The position numbers were made by a program, and so were the translations under genes. The notes beneath the pieces are model-generated. The model worked only from the letters and a program-made list of their open reading frames with translations. It searched no databases and was not told the DNA's origin. 64,000 nucleotides of DNA from Telmatactis stephensoni (Eukaryota > Cnidaria > Anthozoa > Actiniaria > Isophelliidae): positions 1 through 64,000 of the forward strand of contig JALIZF010001717.1 in assembly GCA_029948255.1 (NCBI GenBank). The letters run 5' to 3'. This document shows, piece after piece, positions 39,901 to 54,900 of this stretch (position 1 is the stretch's first letter; each line of letters starts with the position of its first letter).

Positions 39901-42900
39901 TCACCATCTTCTTTAGTACGCATAGACACTTCATCACTTTCAAGACCGTATCCCTTCTCGTTATGGATTGTTACTCTGATGTAATAAACTGTCCATTTTT
40001 TGAGGCCTGAGATACTTATAGAATTAATCAAACCATTATTCCCGTGAACTGCTCGACCAACACCCCTTGATGTAAGTGAATAGACGACTTTGAATCCATC
40101 AGGTGGACACCTTATCCCCGAGGGAATCTGAATAAAAACGATGCAAAAATATTGCTAAAACAACATTGTGCAACTAGAAACTTCACTCACCAATATTTTC
40201 CTCGCGATGCAATTATTATAATTTAAAACCTAACCACACCCTATTTCCATTGTTTAATGTAGGTTTTGAATTTCGGGGGAAGACCCGGCACAGGTTTTGA
40301 ATTTTGAATTCAAGACCTGCATCAAGTTTTTTACCAAGTTACTAGTCATGCCATACACACATTACACACATTTGAGAAGTTTTACCTTCAATGCACTGCA
40401 TTTGAGATTTTAGACACACACTAGAAGTCAGAAAGTCTTAAAATTTAAGGAATTGACTATTCTGATCTTAAAAAAATCGCATATCTTATACGCATCGACC
40501 CTACCGAGCCTCGAACCCTCAACCCGTTGAATCTTAGTCCATTCACTTACCACTATGCTATCCGGTAAATCGTTGACCATGATGGAATTTTAAGAAGCTT
40601 TATCTCAACACACATTTTGTAAATTAGTATTCAAAATCCCCTCTGGGAATTACTAATAAACGTATTGTATTGTATTGTATTTTAGCTATTGTTCGACGTT
40701 AATTTAATGCAAATATAAATCACTCGATATAACTCGGATTTGATACTATAACTCAAATCCGATGAGTTGAGTTCTTATTTCCAGAACTTTTGCATTGAAA
40801 CAATAAAAATAGGGTTTGGTTAGTTTTTAAACCACTTCAAACGCACGGGCTCGGGTTTGCATTGAAATTCAAGACCGAGGGCCGCCCTAGCGTTTGAACC
40901 TTTATAAATACACTGAGACTGAGAGATCACAATTATAACCAAAAACACCTCAGGGCAGAACGCAGATCTGTTTCTATAAAGACCTATTCAATTAGGGATG
41001 GAGGTTGCAATTGAAACTATTTTTACAGATATAGAGATCAAGAATCCCATGCACTTGAAATAATAATTCCCAACATGACGGTGATACTACTTGGGTGGGT
41101 ACTCGGTTTTGGGTGTTGTTTCAGATATTTGACTTGTTTAAGGTGAATGACTATGTTGAAGCGGCACCGGTACCTTTGACGGTTAAAAACTCTTCATTTT
41201 TGCAAGAGACGTCCATGTAGTGTTTTTTTGTTCGTTCGTTTGTTTGTTTGTTTGTTTTTTGTAATCATTCGAAAAAGTAGCTTGATATCAAATCCGCTGA
41301 CGAAAAAGATTAATACTCTAACCTACGAAAAGATGGATTTTTGTATCTATGATAAACTAACCACACCCTATTTCCATTGTTTAATGTAGGTTTTGAATCC
41401 CAGGGGAAACCCGGGACAGATTATGAATTTTGAATAGGAGGCACGATACAAAAGTCAAGAACTGATTTCGAAGGTATTTCATTGATATTACATCAAAAAT
41501 ACTTATACCATTATGTAGATTATTTTTTCTGGCTAATATTTGTGTAATTATAGTCCTGGTAGAACGATTATATCTTGTGATTTTTGAATTTTTGAATGAC
41601 GACTTCCAGTAGTGCCATCTTTGTTCTAAAAACTCGTAAAAAGGCATGCATTCAAAGCTGATTATCTCGAAAACGACATCGGGACACCCAAGTTTGTTGT
41701 TGTTGTTGTTGTTGTTTTGAACATTGTATTTTACATAAGAAAAGTTTCAAAACAAGGATCTTTTAATACTTTTTGCCAACGTAGTCAGTCGCCTTAAGAA
41801 GTCAGTGTACAGTTGAAATTAACACTGCCACCGTATCTTTCTATGACAAATGGATTCACCCTGACTACACTGCAAAATTTTATATAAAAATGCATTTGTC
41901 CAACTGTTCTCATCTGCAGAAGTAAAGAGATGTGTCATAGAAAATTTGTTCGTGTAGACGGGGCTTTACAACAACCACGTACCTTCCAGGAAACACGTAT
42001 ACTGGTTGATGTTACTGCACTGGCTTGAACATGGCCTGAAGGGATTTTCTTGGGTACTGAAAACCAAGTAACAGAGGAGAGTTTAAGATAAAAAGTACCA
42101 CCTCTTCACCACCACCAACACTACCGCAACCAACAACAGTGCATTGTGGTACAGTAAGAAAAATATTACAAAGTTTACGAATCTTCCCTCCTGGGATGTC
42201 TAAATGGTTTAATTGTTGATAATTAAGCGACATAAAACGCGCGCATATGTTTTCTGTCCGATATAAATACTGTGGAAGATGAAGGGCACAAGAAAATCAG
42301 GGTAAGAGGCACAAGGCGTACATAAGAGCGTTTGCTTGCTGAGTGCTCTACTTCCTCAAAAGTGTTCGTATCACTGCATACAGGAACTTGCATAAGCGAT
42401 CATTATACATGGCTTTCATAAAATATTTTTCAACGTTTCAACGTGAATCTTGTCTGATCTGTCCTCTATATATAAACATTCTGGCTAGCCAATCAAAGCG
42501 TGTTTATATCTCTAATATTTCATATATAGAGGATATTACACGGTGGCGCGAAGATATGGAGTTTATCTTCGAGTGAAATATTTCTTTTCACGAGAAGATA
42601 AACTCCATATCTTCAAGCCGCCGTGTAATTTTCTTTTTATCATATAATTACTGAGAATTTAAGAAAAAGAGCTGAAAACATACAACAAATAGTGCACCAT
42701 AGAACGAAATAGAAATGTCAACTCCGGGCCGTTTTGGACTGAAGTTTTACTAAAATATCACAATTACATGCTACAAATGAGCTAAATTATTTTAAAAACA
42801 AAAGGCAAAAGCACAACTGATCAATTTTAAAAATGATAATATTAAAAGTGATAATATCAAAAATTGCGAAGATCGATGAAAATGAATTATCAAAGCGAGC

Positions 42901-45900
42901 TTGTGGTCGCTTGTCAACAGGACATGCTCTAATCTAATCTAGCGAATCCTCTGAATCCGACAGTACTTTTAGTCGTGTGTATTTTCTTTTTCCTTCTTGA
43001 TTTTCTTCTTTTCTTCCTGTGGTTTGAATGGTAGGCGATTGGTTTAGACTGTTGACAGATATCGATATCTGTCCACCATGAATCACAGCTCCTTGAAAAA
43101 GTGCCAATGTTTGCTGGCCATGTTTGTTGTTCGCCGCTAAACTTTCTTGACTTTCAGTCAGCATTTCTTGGTTTTTTTAGCCTGCGTAGCGGCCCTAAAA
43201 GGGAGGGGGAAGGGAGGGGGAGGGGCTTAGGAAGAGAGGGGAAAAGGGGAGGGGGAGAGGAACGAAGGAAGGGCCTGCAAACATCACCCAGGTTTATTCG
43301 GAACGCCCCCTAATTAATTATGCAGGTTTCTTGCGAACCTCAAGTAACACTTGTCAAAACCATCCAATCAAATTGCGAGGTCATTTCAAGGTCAACGTAC
43401 AATGTAAATACTAACAACCGCGAACTGTCATAAAACCAAAACATTTCACATGTGAAAACATGTCAAACACTAAAGGAAAATTTAAGTAAAAATTATAGAG
43501 GCAGAAAGCAAGAAAATACCAACAATGATGTATGTCGTTCAAGAGTTTTGCGAATCTCTTCAAAATATGCCACAGAGAAGGTTTTAATTGTGTTCTCGCA
43601 GATCGTCTCCTCGTCGTTGGATTTGTATTAGAAAATCATCCTGAATTGTCCCAGCTAGTATGTAGTACCTGCTTACGAAAGACCAATAACTACTTCCAGT
43701 TCCACGATATTTTACTGATCTCGAAAAGCAAAGAAGGCAACGGCAAAAACTCCCGAGAGGAAAACCACGAAGCGGAAAGTTCACCAATCTTCTTCTAACA
43801 CCGATCGGAAAAAGTCCTAGCTCTGCACAAAAGGCTTTAAGAGTGAATTCACCACATTATCGAACCGCGAGTCGCAAGTCCCTGTTTACGAATCCAAACG
43901 AGGAATATTCAAGTTTAGATGCAAACCTAAACATCGATGATTTAGATCCATCTTCTTTCGAATTGCCATCAAACCTTTCTTATTAATAATATCTTATTAA
44001 TTTCTTTAGAACAATACCTTAATTAATACCTTTTTCTTTAAAAGAACTTAGAACTAGTTCAAGTTTTTGATCAAAATCCTCCGCCGTTGAGTTGTCTCCT
44101 TCACGACTGGTTTATATCAAGTTTGACGTATCTTATATCTCGACCAATCAGGATTTTTCGTTCGTATACGAACGGAAATTTCAAAAAAACCTGGGGGTTG
44201 TCTGCAGGCCCTTCCTCTCCTCCTCCTCCCCAGTCCCCCTCCCTTCTTCTTCCCAGTCCCCCTCCCCCTCCCCTTTTCCCCTCTCTTCCTAAGCCCCTCC
44301 CCCTCCCTTTTAGGGCCGCTAGGCAGGCTAGGTTTTTTGAATTAGATTCTCCAGTTGTATGACGACTAAGCGTGTTGGACATTTGAAATTGTTGGCTTTC
44401 AGAGACTACAGAGTAGTTTGTAACGCTTTGTAGGTTTTTGTGCCCAGAAAGCTGAATGATATCTGTCGGCGGAATGTTGTTGTTTGTAAGCGCTTGCATC
44501 ATAGTTTTTTCGTCCGCTGTGATTTGTAATATTTGGACCATGGGAGGCTTTTTCTGCCATGGTTTTCATAAGTGCGTTCAGTTTGTTTTGACCAACAGGG
44601 GCTTTCTTGAACCAGAGGAGGAACGCACACCTTCCCGAGATGCATTGCAAAATGAAGTATATTATCAATTTTTTCGCACATTCATCATTGTGTTGAAGTC
44701 ACCGCCGAAGCGAGAGCATTGATAGCGATGTATAGGAAAGCTAGTTCTTTGGAATTTATCGTCTATTGCTTGTGAAAAACGAAACCCACTCATGGTGTAG
44801 CTTGAAGTATCAATTCTTTGTCATAAAAATAATTGTTAAGATTAATACGCTGGATGAAGCGACGCTTTATGTTGAATCCTGTGATTGAACTGCATGGTCC
44901 AAGTTCGTGAGCAGTTAATTCTCGAAATATGTGATACAACATGTAAAATAAAGTTAAACTTGTAACACTAAATCTTTAATTAATTTTGGATTGCTAGCCA
45001 TTAATTCAAGAACAAACTTCAATGAAACTTTAGAGTGAGAATATAAATAACACCGAAGCAAGGATCGGATAACGCCAAAGGTCACGGACTGAAATTGGTT
45101 TATTTCCCGAGCGTTATAGTCGTTATGCTCTAAGAACATGTCGTATTTTACCATTACGCCTTTCATATGATGCCTGAATTACTCTCACAATCCAAAGAGC
45201 AAAGTGTTATTTTACTATGATGCATATTGACGCGATTTTAAACCCAGACACTGAGCCAGTGGTTTATCAGCAACGGCTACACGCTGCTTGTGTTTGACGT
45301 CAAAACATCCCGCATAAATTCTAAAATTTCGAATTGAAATCCTGGGTCACTAAGGGTCACTTTGAGACCACAAAAAAGGGGAAGGATCGCTCTAGAAGAC
45401 ACTATAATCAGAACCAGTTTATATTGATTCATTTTAAAGAAAGCGATGTTTGAATATTGGGTATTTTCTTCAGGCCCCAATGTACTTCAAGTTCAAATCT
45501 AAATTACAAACCTTTAGAAATGTCAAAATTAGCTAAATTTGTAAAAAGTTTGAAAGCTCTTTTACCACTTCTTCTCATTCGTAAAGGAATTCATTTCTGC
45601 ATCTCAATACAACGACCAAAAATTAGCTCCGTTTCCAGCATAAATTTTGTACAAATCCACGTTTCAAAGGCGCAATGTATCTTGGGAAGGTGTGCGCTCC
45701 TCCTCTGTTCTTGAACCAAGGTTTTCCACTAGAATAATCTGAACAAGTGTTGGTTGCTAAATAGAAAGGCGCGTCGTCTCCATTCATGTCAACTGGTCTT
45801 TTCTTTGCGTAAAACTTATAGGCAGTAACAGGACATTTCTCGCAGCCTGGAACAGCAAACATTTTAGGAGTGATTTTCCTAATGTCTCTTAAATTATCAC

Positions 45901-48900
45901 TGGTCCGAGTCTTTGTTTGACGTTCGTTAAATTCGAGATACTCGTCCCCACTTTCGTTTTGTCGAAGCTTTACGTCTCCCCAGCACATAAGTCGGTGTTC
46001 TTTGCAGCCTCGAAGGCCAAAGTGCAAAGTATTATTTAACCAAATAGTATTCAGTAGACTTTCGGGCGAAGAGAATCCCAGAAGGTGTTTTTCATACAAG
46101 AATTTGATTTGGTTTTGAGTCAAAGCCGTTGAGGCATGTGGTTTGTTGCCTTTCACTTGTTTTTTGAGATCTCGTTGTTTTGACTGCAGTGCTTTTCTTG
46201 TACGCTCAAATTCGGCATCATTAAGGATACTCCAGCCGTAACCTTTACTTTTCAAATAGCGTTCGAAGCTTGAGACGAAGGATTTAAGAGTGCAGGGCTC
46301 GTATTCGTCATTATTTTGAGTTTCTTTCTTACGCTGAGAATGAACTCGCTCAAGTAAGCGTTTAGCTCTGTTGCTGGTATGTTTTCTACTTCTCTTAGCT
46401 TATTTCACGGTTTTCAGAAATTCTTCCAACACCAACATATCACTTCTTGTTTTTCTTCTTGTATTAGCATTTTCCTGGCCCTCTATAAATTCGTCAATAG
46501 ATTCTACAGTTGAAAAACGAGAGTTGTCTCCTTGTTCTGCTATGTTGTTACAACGAGTACGTAGTAGCTTACTTAGCTTGAATGGCGGGAAAATCAACCT
46601 GATATTATCACATGTGATGATATCGAAATCCTGCGCTCTGATTGGTTGTTTTTGATATCATCACATGTGAATGATATCAATGGCCGATGCCCTCCATATT
46701 TGCGCGCTATATTGTGTTGATATCGAAGTAAGTATATGGTAAAATTGTATATTAAATATCCTGATATATTCCTAGTCACATGGCAGTTAGTTAAAGTGAG
46801 GGTTTACCTTGGTTTAGTCCCCCTCCCCCCTGAAAACCTTCTCAGTGTAAAAAGTAAGTGTTTTATCGGCTTTTAGCTCGTGGCTATATGCGTATTAATC
46901 TCGGTAGAGCTGCGCTCTCGGGTATATATCACATACCCCTCGCGCTTCAGGCCCATAACCCTCACTTATATCAACAAAATAGCGTTACATGGATACATTT
47001 ACGCTCTTTCAAATGTGTCTGTGATTCTAATGGAAAAGAATTCAGCAAATGTGGAGATGATAGTAAAACATTCCTTGATAAAACTTACATTCAGATTGTG
47101 TCCTAAAAGTCTTTGAATCCCATGGTCCATCGCCAAGTTTACTGATCGCCTTGATCTTCACATTATAGTATGTACATGTTGTTAAACCATATATGGTAAA
47201 ACTGTTAGCAGGAGGTGATTTGTTGACTGGTATTATCCCAGAACTGGTATTATATTGTATAACATATGATGTGATTACACCCTGGGATGACTTAGGAGCA
47301 GGTTGTGTCCATGTAACTTTGACTGAGTTAACTGATATGTCACCAAGATACCATGATAGAGCTGAAGGGTAGTCTGCAACCAGGGGATTGCCATCATATG
47401 AGAAAAACATAGATTTATATCAAGAAGACACTTGTGAAAACGCATTTTTCCATGATCTCACAACGTATTCAAAGGGAACACCTTCATTAAGGGAACACTT
47501 TTTCACATTCCCGAAGGTGGAAAACACTTCCACTTATGTGACAACTTTTCAAAGTTTCGAAACTGTTATTTTAACCTCTTCTCGAGGGATGTTTCACAAT
47601 ACTTTGAAATCGTATAAGGGGACACTTTGTCTGACAAAAAAGCGCGGTTACCTGAATGGAGGTTCCATGGTAAAGGGATTAATAGTAATATTTGACCACT
47701 GTAACAACCAATATATGACGGATCAAATCAATCCTTGCACTTTGGTAATGATCGATGAGTAACAGTCAAAGATAGTCAAAAAGGATACAACTAGAAATTG
47801 TTGCAATCAATAGCTATAACGTTTATAGATATTTCGAAACAATGACGAGCATTACCGAGTATTACTTTAACTTCAGCAACCTTAGAAGCACATGAACCTG
47901 GTTTCCTGGCTCTGCATATGAAAGTTTTTCTGCATGTCACAGATGATGAACTTTTCAAACAACTGAAAACAGATAAACATAAAGTATCGAAACAAAGCAA
48001 ATTATCAGGTTTTATATAATACAATTTTACGAGCGCGCGATCTGATTGGTCAATTAGCCATACTTTATCAGAGTTCAGATAATAGAAGTGACGTCACAAA
48101 ATCAAAATCTTTTACTCACAATCTTTGTTTTGAGTCCTTCAAGCCTATTTCATTCGCAAAATAAGCAAAAATTTCTTCAGTAAACACAAGAAAATTTATT
48201 CCTTTATTGCACAATCCCTGCGACCAAGTCCAAACAAGTGAAAATTCCCGCCATTTTCTATTAGCGGACGCGCGCGTTTGTACACCCAAACGGCGGGAAA
48301 AGGTAATGCTATGAAAGAAAAGCAAACCTCTTTGCTTTAAGTTGATTACGCAAATAACACGGAAAAAAAGACAGCAAATGTAAATGACCTTCAGGTTGTG
48401 GGTTTCAAGGCAAAGCTGACGTCTTCTATAAACTGGAACCAAAACTTTTGGAGCTGTAAAATATAATTTGTGAGCTTTTTCGATCGAGTATTAGTTAGAG
48501 TTGGATGTTTGTCGAGGAGCTACAGTCTTCACTCAACGTTGTAAAAGCAAGAATGTACTTAAATCTGAGTCTGAGACTCATTCAATATTTCTACGATTTC
48601 TGAAAACAACAATTTGAAGTCAACATGCTTGTTGAAGACGACGACAAGAAGTTTCTTTACTTATCAGAATCCATTTTTGTACCGATAAGTACGCCTCGCC
48701 AACTTTCAAGATTCTGGATGTAAACCTCAGTTTGGATCATGTCAGGCAAGATAGATTTTTGGGAAATCTAATCACCGGTTCAAAATAAATGAGGTAACTT
48801 AATGAATTACGTAGAATAAAACACTATAGAAAAACTATTTTTTGCATAATTTTGACGATATGATAGTATCCTGTGAAATTTTGTCGATTCAATGTCGAAA

Positions 48901-51900
48901 GACACGCGCTCTGTTTTCCTAAATTTTTATCCTCAGTTTTGCTTTCTTTGCTCGTAAAATTCTATTATATAAAGCAAATAGATCAGGCGTAGCTATGTTC
49001 TGTACTCTGATGAAACACTCCTGAAGCTGTAAAACACGAAAAAAGTTATAGAAAGCACGAGCCGTAGCTGCGCCTGATCTATTTGTTAAATGAACAGCTG
49101 ATATTGCACTTACACACCAGTGACTGTAACTCTAAACATACGACATACGTTGCAATTTGAGGCGATTCGAAGCAACTTGCCAGAAAGCGGCCTTGACTTG
49201 CATGAAGTCTTTGGTCAGTCATTGGAGTGCAATTTCAATATCAGCTATTTATAATAGTTTGTAGACTGAAAATTAATCCGCAAATTGCTTCCCTCCTCTA
49301 TACTAGATCCTTTGAATTGCATGATTTCACCCATTCCAGTCATTCCCTTGAGAATGGTTTAAAAAGAGAATGCATAATAACGATGCGGTAGCCATGTTAA
49401 ATGAATGAACAAGGTCTGATGCGAAATCGTTTGTTAAAGTCCATCCAAGATGACTGCCGTGACACACGCAACTCAGCAATACTGACTTATCATGAGGCGA
49501 CATGTACACTTTGCATAATTCTAATAAAATCCCTAACCATCTTGTACTTACTGATAATTGCTGTATATATCATCAGCATTCGTGTAGTTAACTTTTAATA
49601 CAGATTTTACAAAGTCAGCTCCACGTGTCATACCACTAGATAGGCTTGTTACATCAGTACTACCAGAATACCATTCAATATTCTGTATCGATCCATCTTG
49701 TACCTTGCATACCAAGTCTACCTGACTGTTGGTTGATGCTAGCAGAGTTTGGTTGGATAACTCTTTTATAACACTACTGGATGCTAAACAAGAAGCAATT
49801 GATTTAACGTTTCCAAGATACATAGTTTCACATTAACGATGACTGTAATAATAATGATGATGATGATGATATAATAGAGTGCAAACAATATATCCGTGAA
49901 ATACAAATTACTAAATAGCAGAAAATAATGCTAATTAAACAATGATAATTCAATGACAATTGAGGATAGTTAATGTTAAAATAAGAGTACTGAATAACTC
50001 ACCTTTCACAACAACTTCATACACTTCTACTCGTAGAGCTTTGTAATAGTGCCACCTTGTAGGTATAAATCTAATCAGTTTTGCCTGGACAGGGATATCA
50101 AGAACATTCTTGACAACAGTATTTATATCTGTGTTACCAGGGAATAGCTGTTTACAAAAAAAGACAAGCACTGAAAACTTGTAGATCTACAAGCAAACGT
50201 TAACTACGAAAAATCGATTCAATAACTTGTCAACACAATTTAAAAAGAGTGAAAACAGGCACGAGTTTTGGTTTTTGTCTTTTGATTTTTGACTTCATTA
50301 TATTTGACTTGTTTGTTGCTATGAAACAAAACCAAAAATGAGAACATTCATCTTTTACAAAACATTTTAATTAACTAAATAATTAAAGAGCGCATTTGAT
50401 AATTGTATTTTATGAACCTATTTTTTTCTGGAACTATATGTCGGTGAGATTGCATTTTGAAATGTAATAAATGTAGCAGTGATATACCTTAGGTGAAGAG
50501 TCACGTGGGTAAACAGTCCATATATTGTTATCAATAGATGTGGATATCTTGTATTGTGTTGTCCATTCTTTTGCACCAGGATTGACAGCATTACCCTGCG
50601 TAGCTATTGCACAAATATCAACCGCTGTACCCAGGTCTATCTGTAGATAGTCATCGGGATTGCCATTTCCTTTGGGTTGCCATGTACCTTTAGTATTCAG
50701 GCGTGCACCATAAGCAACATAGCCCTTATGAATTATAGAAGTTGCTGTAAAACTGCTATCTGGTATGACATTCTTGTTTGCGACACCAATAGGGACACAG
50801 GTATCTTGACAACCTATAAATAAGAAAAAAAAACCTGTTCTTAAATTATCAAATGTTAATCCTCGAAGATACATTTTGACAAAGATCCTGTGTCTTGGTG
50901 TAAGTACTAAGGATGGCATTGATTGAGTTAGCACTAAGGATGCATTACATGTTATACGTTGGGGACTGACTTCCCCCAGGTTCAGTTTGTCCACGTTTAC
51001 GAGAAGACCGAGAAAATAGAGAGATTAAACGAACCACGTACATTGGAAGAAGCAGATGACAAAGAGGATCGTGACCTGCCTTTTTTGTCCACGGCGTTGG
51101 CTTTTCAATGCGAGGCTGAGTCATTTAGCGTTCACTGTAAACGCAAATGCTAAGTAGCACATAGATTGAACATTGCTTCCACTCGTGGCATTTCTTTTTT
51201 GTATCATCAAGCACTTGTGGCTTGCCTATGTGTACTTTGTAACGCTATTTAAGTTTTGACTTGCGTGTCGTTTGACGTGCGAGGACTTGGGAATATTTGG
51301 AACGTGCTCAAATTCGATCGCGAGTTAATGCAAATTTTGTCTCGTTTGAATAGTCACCACGCAAGTTCTTTTTTTGTTTGCTTGTTGTTGTTGTTTTCCC
51401 CCTCTCGTTTTTAAGCCCGGATTTCCCGGCTCACAATTTCCTAGCTTCTTCAAAAGCTTCAAACAAAAACAATTAAACCGAATTTTTTCTTGTCCCTCTA
51501 CATAACTGATAACTAAATACTATTATGCGCTAAATAGGTAGTAGTTGTTTCACGGATATATGGCGTGCACTCTAATCATATAGATTATTATGCATTAGCT
51601 AAGGGATATAGAATGCTAGGGTTTTTTTTTGCGAAGGCACAGCTCAAAGTCTTTTGATATTAAGACAAGGTAACTTCTTTATCTCGCTTATGTTCGACCC
51701 CCTATAGGTTATTAATATTAACGCAATTCGACCCAGACTTTCAAAGAGCGCGGATTTTAGTCAGGTAACAACGCAGAAAATATATTGAAATCTTAGATTT
51801 GTTTAAAAAAATATTTCTACAAGAAAATCTTCTTTTAAAAATTGTGATAACTCGCGCGCTAGGTCTTATAGGGACTTTAAATAAGATAAAAGATAATTGT

Positions 51901-54900
51901 GTTAAAAGAATATTACTGAGTAAATGCAAAAGTGGAGAGTACTCAGAAAAAAAAAAAAAATCCACCGCGTTCAAATCAACTTGCCTTTGCTATCTCAGCT
52001 GACCGGCCAAGACTTAATGGTCTTTAAATGCAATGAAATCTATTGGTCTTTTACATACTGTTAATATGCTATGTGTTAATAAAGCATTGTTCTCATCAAT
52101 TCATTGCTATTTTTTAGACTTTTTGTATTTCACACACATATATACAATTGTTCTGATATAACTAGAAAAATTTATTAATTATACAATAGGGATGTTATTG
52201 AATATTGTGAAATGCATCAGTGTCAGTCGAAAACGTGTGTGTGGCTGCTCAGGTACTAGAGATTGTCGGGTCAGCAGCCACACAGAGGAATATATTTGGA
52301 TTATATTTTGACCAAAAAATTAGCTCATGTGATTACTCAACTAAAAATAAAACTGATGTAATTACTCAGAAGGAGAGCATAGTAAATATAGATAATTAAA
52401 GTAATATATAAAGGTAATAGTAGCTGAATTAGTTTATACTTTTAAGATTAATATTAATTTTCAGGATATATTAGATAACAATCTTTTTCTTTGCATTGAG
52501 AAATTAAGATATTACCCCCTAGCTCTCCAGGGCCATTATTTAACACCGTTGCCCCCACTCCCATTTTAGAACCCCCTCCTACTAATTATATTGCACATTC
52601 CCTAATTTACATTCCACGTACAATCAAACTATTTGATCCCTAACATGTTCTATGATGAAAAACCTAATGACATAATAGCACATTCGAAAACTACATTTAC
52701 TCAGCTTTCAGAAAAGATATAATTTTTTTCAGTAAAAACATATAGTAAAGACTTCGTGCTGTTGAAGCCTAAATAGTGGTGCCAAACCTTGATGGCTTCT
52801 TGAAATCTACTGTTTATCTCAAAGGTTGTTTATTATCACAATTATGTTTTTTACATTTGATATGCACAATTATATCTTTATGTCTAAGCTTATTTAAATA
52901 GATTTGTGGAGGATGCAAGTGAACAACCCTAGGGCGTTACATTCACTAGCGCTTACAACCTAAGGCAGAGGAAGGGAAAAGAAATTTGTGTAAGATGGAA
53001 GAGTTAATTATAAAACTATCTGTACAAAAAGGTATATAAATTGTCAAAAATATGCACCTCATTGTAAAAACATTGTCATATAAAAAACAGATGTTAAATT
53101 TTTTATGGCAAATTAGTGAATTTATCAAAAAGGAATAAATTATCACTGACATCAGATTCGTCAGATTAGTCCTGTTTGTGTTGATATATCGAGTAATAAT
53201 TATTGGCAGGGGTCATAATTACGCGTTCTATATCCTGGCTCAAACGTATCTAAATAATTATTGACGTCAGTGGAAGTAAGGCCCTCTCTGGACTTGAAAA
53301 AAAGTATTAAATCAGATATTTCCCTACGATATTCTAAAGGCAATAAATTAAGTTTAGACAGTCTCTCATTATAAGTCATGTTGTGAGGATAGTTCAATAT
53401 AAATTTGGTTTGCTCTTCTTTGAACGTGTTCCAAAAGTGCACGGTGCTTGGTAGTATAAGGCGACCACAAGCTGCTACCATATTCAAGCTTTGGACGAAC
53501 TAGCGCACGGTAGAGGAGCTTTCTAATGGTGGAGTCCTGTACGTCCGAGAGAACTCTTTTGAGGAGACCAAGAGTCTTATTAGCTTTTGCAACAGTGACC
53601 TCTATGTGCTTTGACCAGGACTCGTTAGACACTGTGATTCCAAGGTCTGTGATGGATGATACGCATTCAAGTTGCCGACCATCAAAGGTGTAATTCCAGC
53701 AAGCAGAAGGAGTTTTCTTTTTGGAAATGTGCAGCACTTTGCACTTTGTTTCATTGAAATCCAATGACCAGTCCCGACTCCACTTGAGTAAGCAGTCTAG
53801 GTAACTTTGAAGAAAACACTCGGCACCAGCCTGGTCCATAGCACGATATACTTTAGAGTCATCCGCAAAAAGGGCGATGGTTGAGTTGGAACAGATGTAG
53901 TCAGGAGCATCGTTGACGTACACAAGGAACATAAGAGGGCCAAGGATTGACCCCTGTGGCACGCCAGATGTCACGGGAAGCCATCCAGAAACGCAGCCAT
54001 CTATGACAACTCTTTGTTGCCTGCCAGTAAGATAGCTTTGGAACCAAGAAAGTAGTGATCCATTGATGCCAAACATTTCCAAATTAATTCGTTTGATAAC
54101 AAGTCTTTTTTTTAATGCATCATTATCGATTATTAGCAGCACAAACCCAGCATTGAAGCTTGTTGCTTTGAACCGTGGAGTTTTTAAAATAAGTGTATAT
54201 TTAGTCAGTGTATATATGTAAAGGGAAACAAGACTAGGGATATCATTCCAGATCTTAGCTAGCAACGGCGTATTTAACGCCAAATTTGCCATAATTCAAA
54301 TTTTGTCTTGGTAGGAAGAGGCTCTTATTTAATTTCTGTTTCACAGACTAAGTTAAAATCACTCTATTTAATGGATTAGGCAAAACCACTCGAATACCGT
54401 AGAGTTTGAAGAATTAAGCATGATTAATCAACCATTTTGTAATTACAGACCGATAAGTTGCTATTTTTATTACATGGCGTCATGCTTTATCAGTAGAGAC
54501 CTTAAGATTGACGTTTACGGCAAACCGCTAACGACAAACGGCAAAAATTGACTTTGATTTTGATTTTATATTTTACTCTAATCCTTAAATGAATCCAACA
54601 AGCAAATAAAGAACAAATCTCTTAATGACGAAAATACAAATATCTTCACTTAAGTGTACAAACGGCTGGGGACAGACGACTAAAGTTTGCCGTTTGACGG
54701 TTGCCGTTCGTTGTAAACGTCAGTCTTAAGGTCTCTAGTGTACATGATTCTATGCACACGCAACTTTATCTATTCATCCTATTCAAAACTTTCCACAACG
54801 GAAAAGGATAAACTATAGAGTGCATTTCATATGTCTGTGAAATAAGATCAAGTTATTTTTGCCTATTTAGTTGCTATTTAGTTGGTATTTAGTCACTAGC

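Larger units (their letters stand above)
42934..46600 (-). pseudogene. Crypton-like tyrosine recombinase, broken
   Basis: A minus-strand gene in the phosphatase intron between exons 6 and 7. The N-terminal piece (46,597-46,400) has [20 protein letters not shown] and EEFLKTVK. A frame change follows ([20 protein letters not shown] in another frame), then a long open piece (46,255-45,717) with [21 protein letters not shown] and CWGDVKL. The catalytic end (about 44,603-44,339) has NHSGRK and [14 protein letters not shown], matching the His/Arg-Tyr region of tyrosine recombinases. The tail (43,169-42,934) has [20 protein letters not shown]. This is the KCTD1/ZMYM/QRICH1-type (DUF3504) recombinase of Crypton transposons. 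Two DNA transposons interrupt it, so it cannot be expressed intact. Confidence 0.8.

Noticed and set aside
40229..41450. LTR retrotransposon with direct terminal repeats
   Set aside because: The repeats are under about 90 bp, lack TG...CA ends and enclose no gag/pol; more likely two copies of a short repeat.
44101..44340. Gly/Arg-rich C-terminus of the Crypton recombinase
   Set aside because: The GRGRG/GGGG run is read-through into the polypurine end of transposon A.
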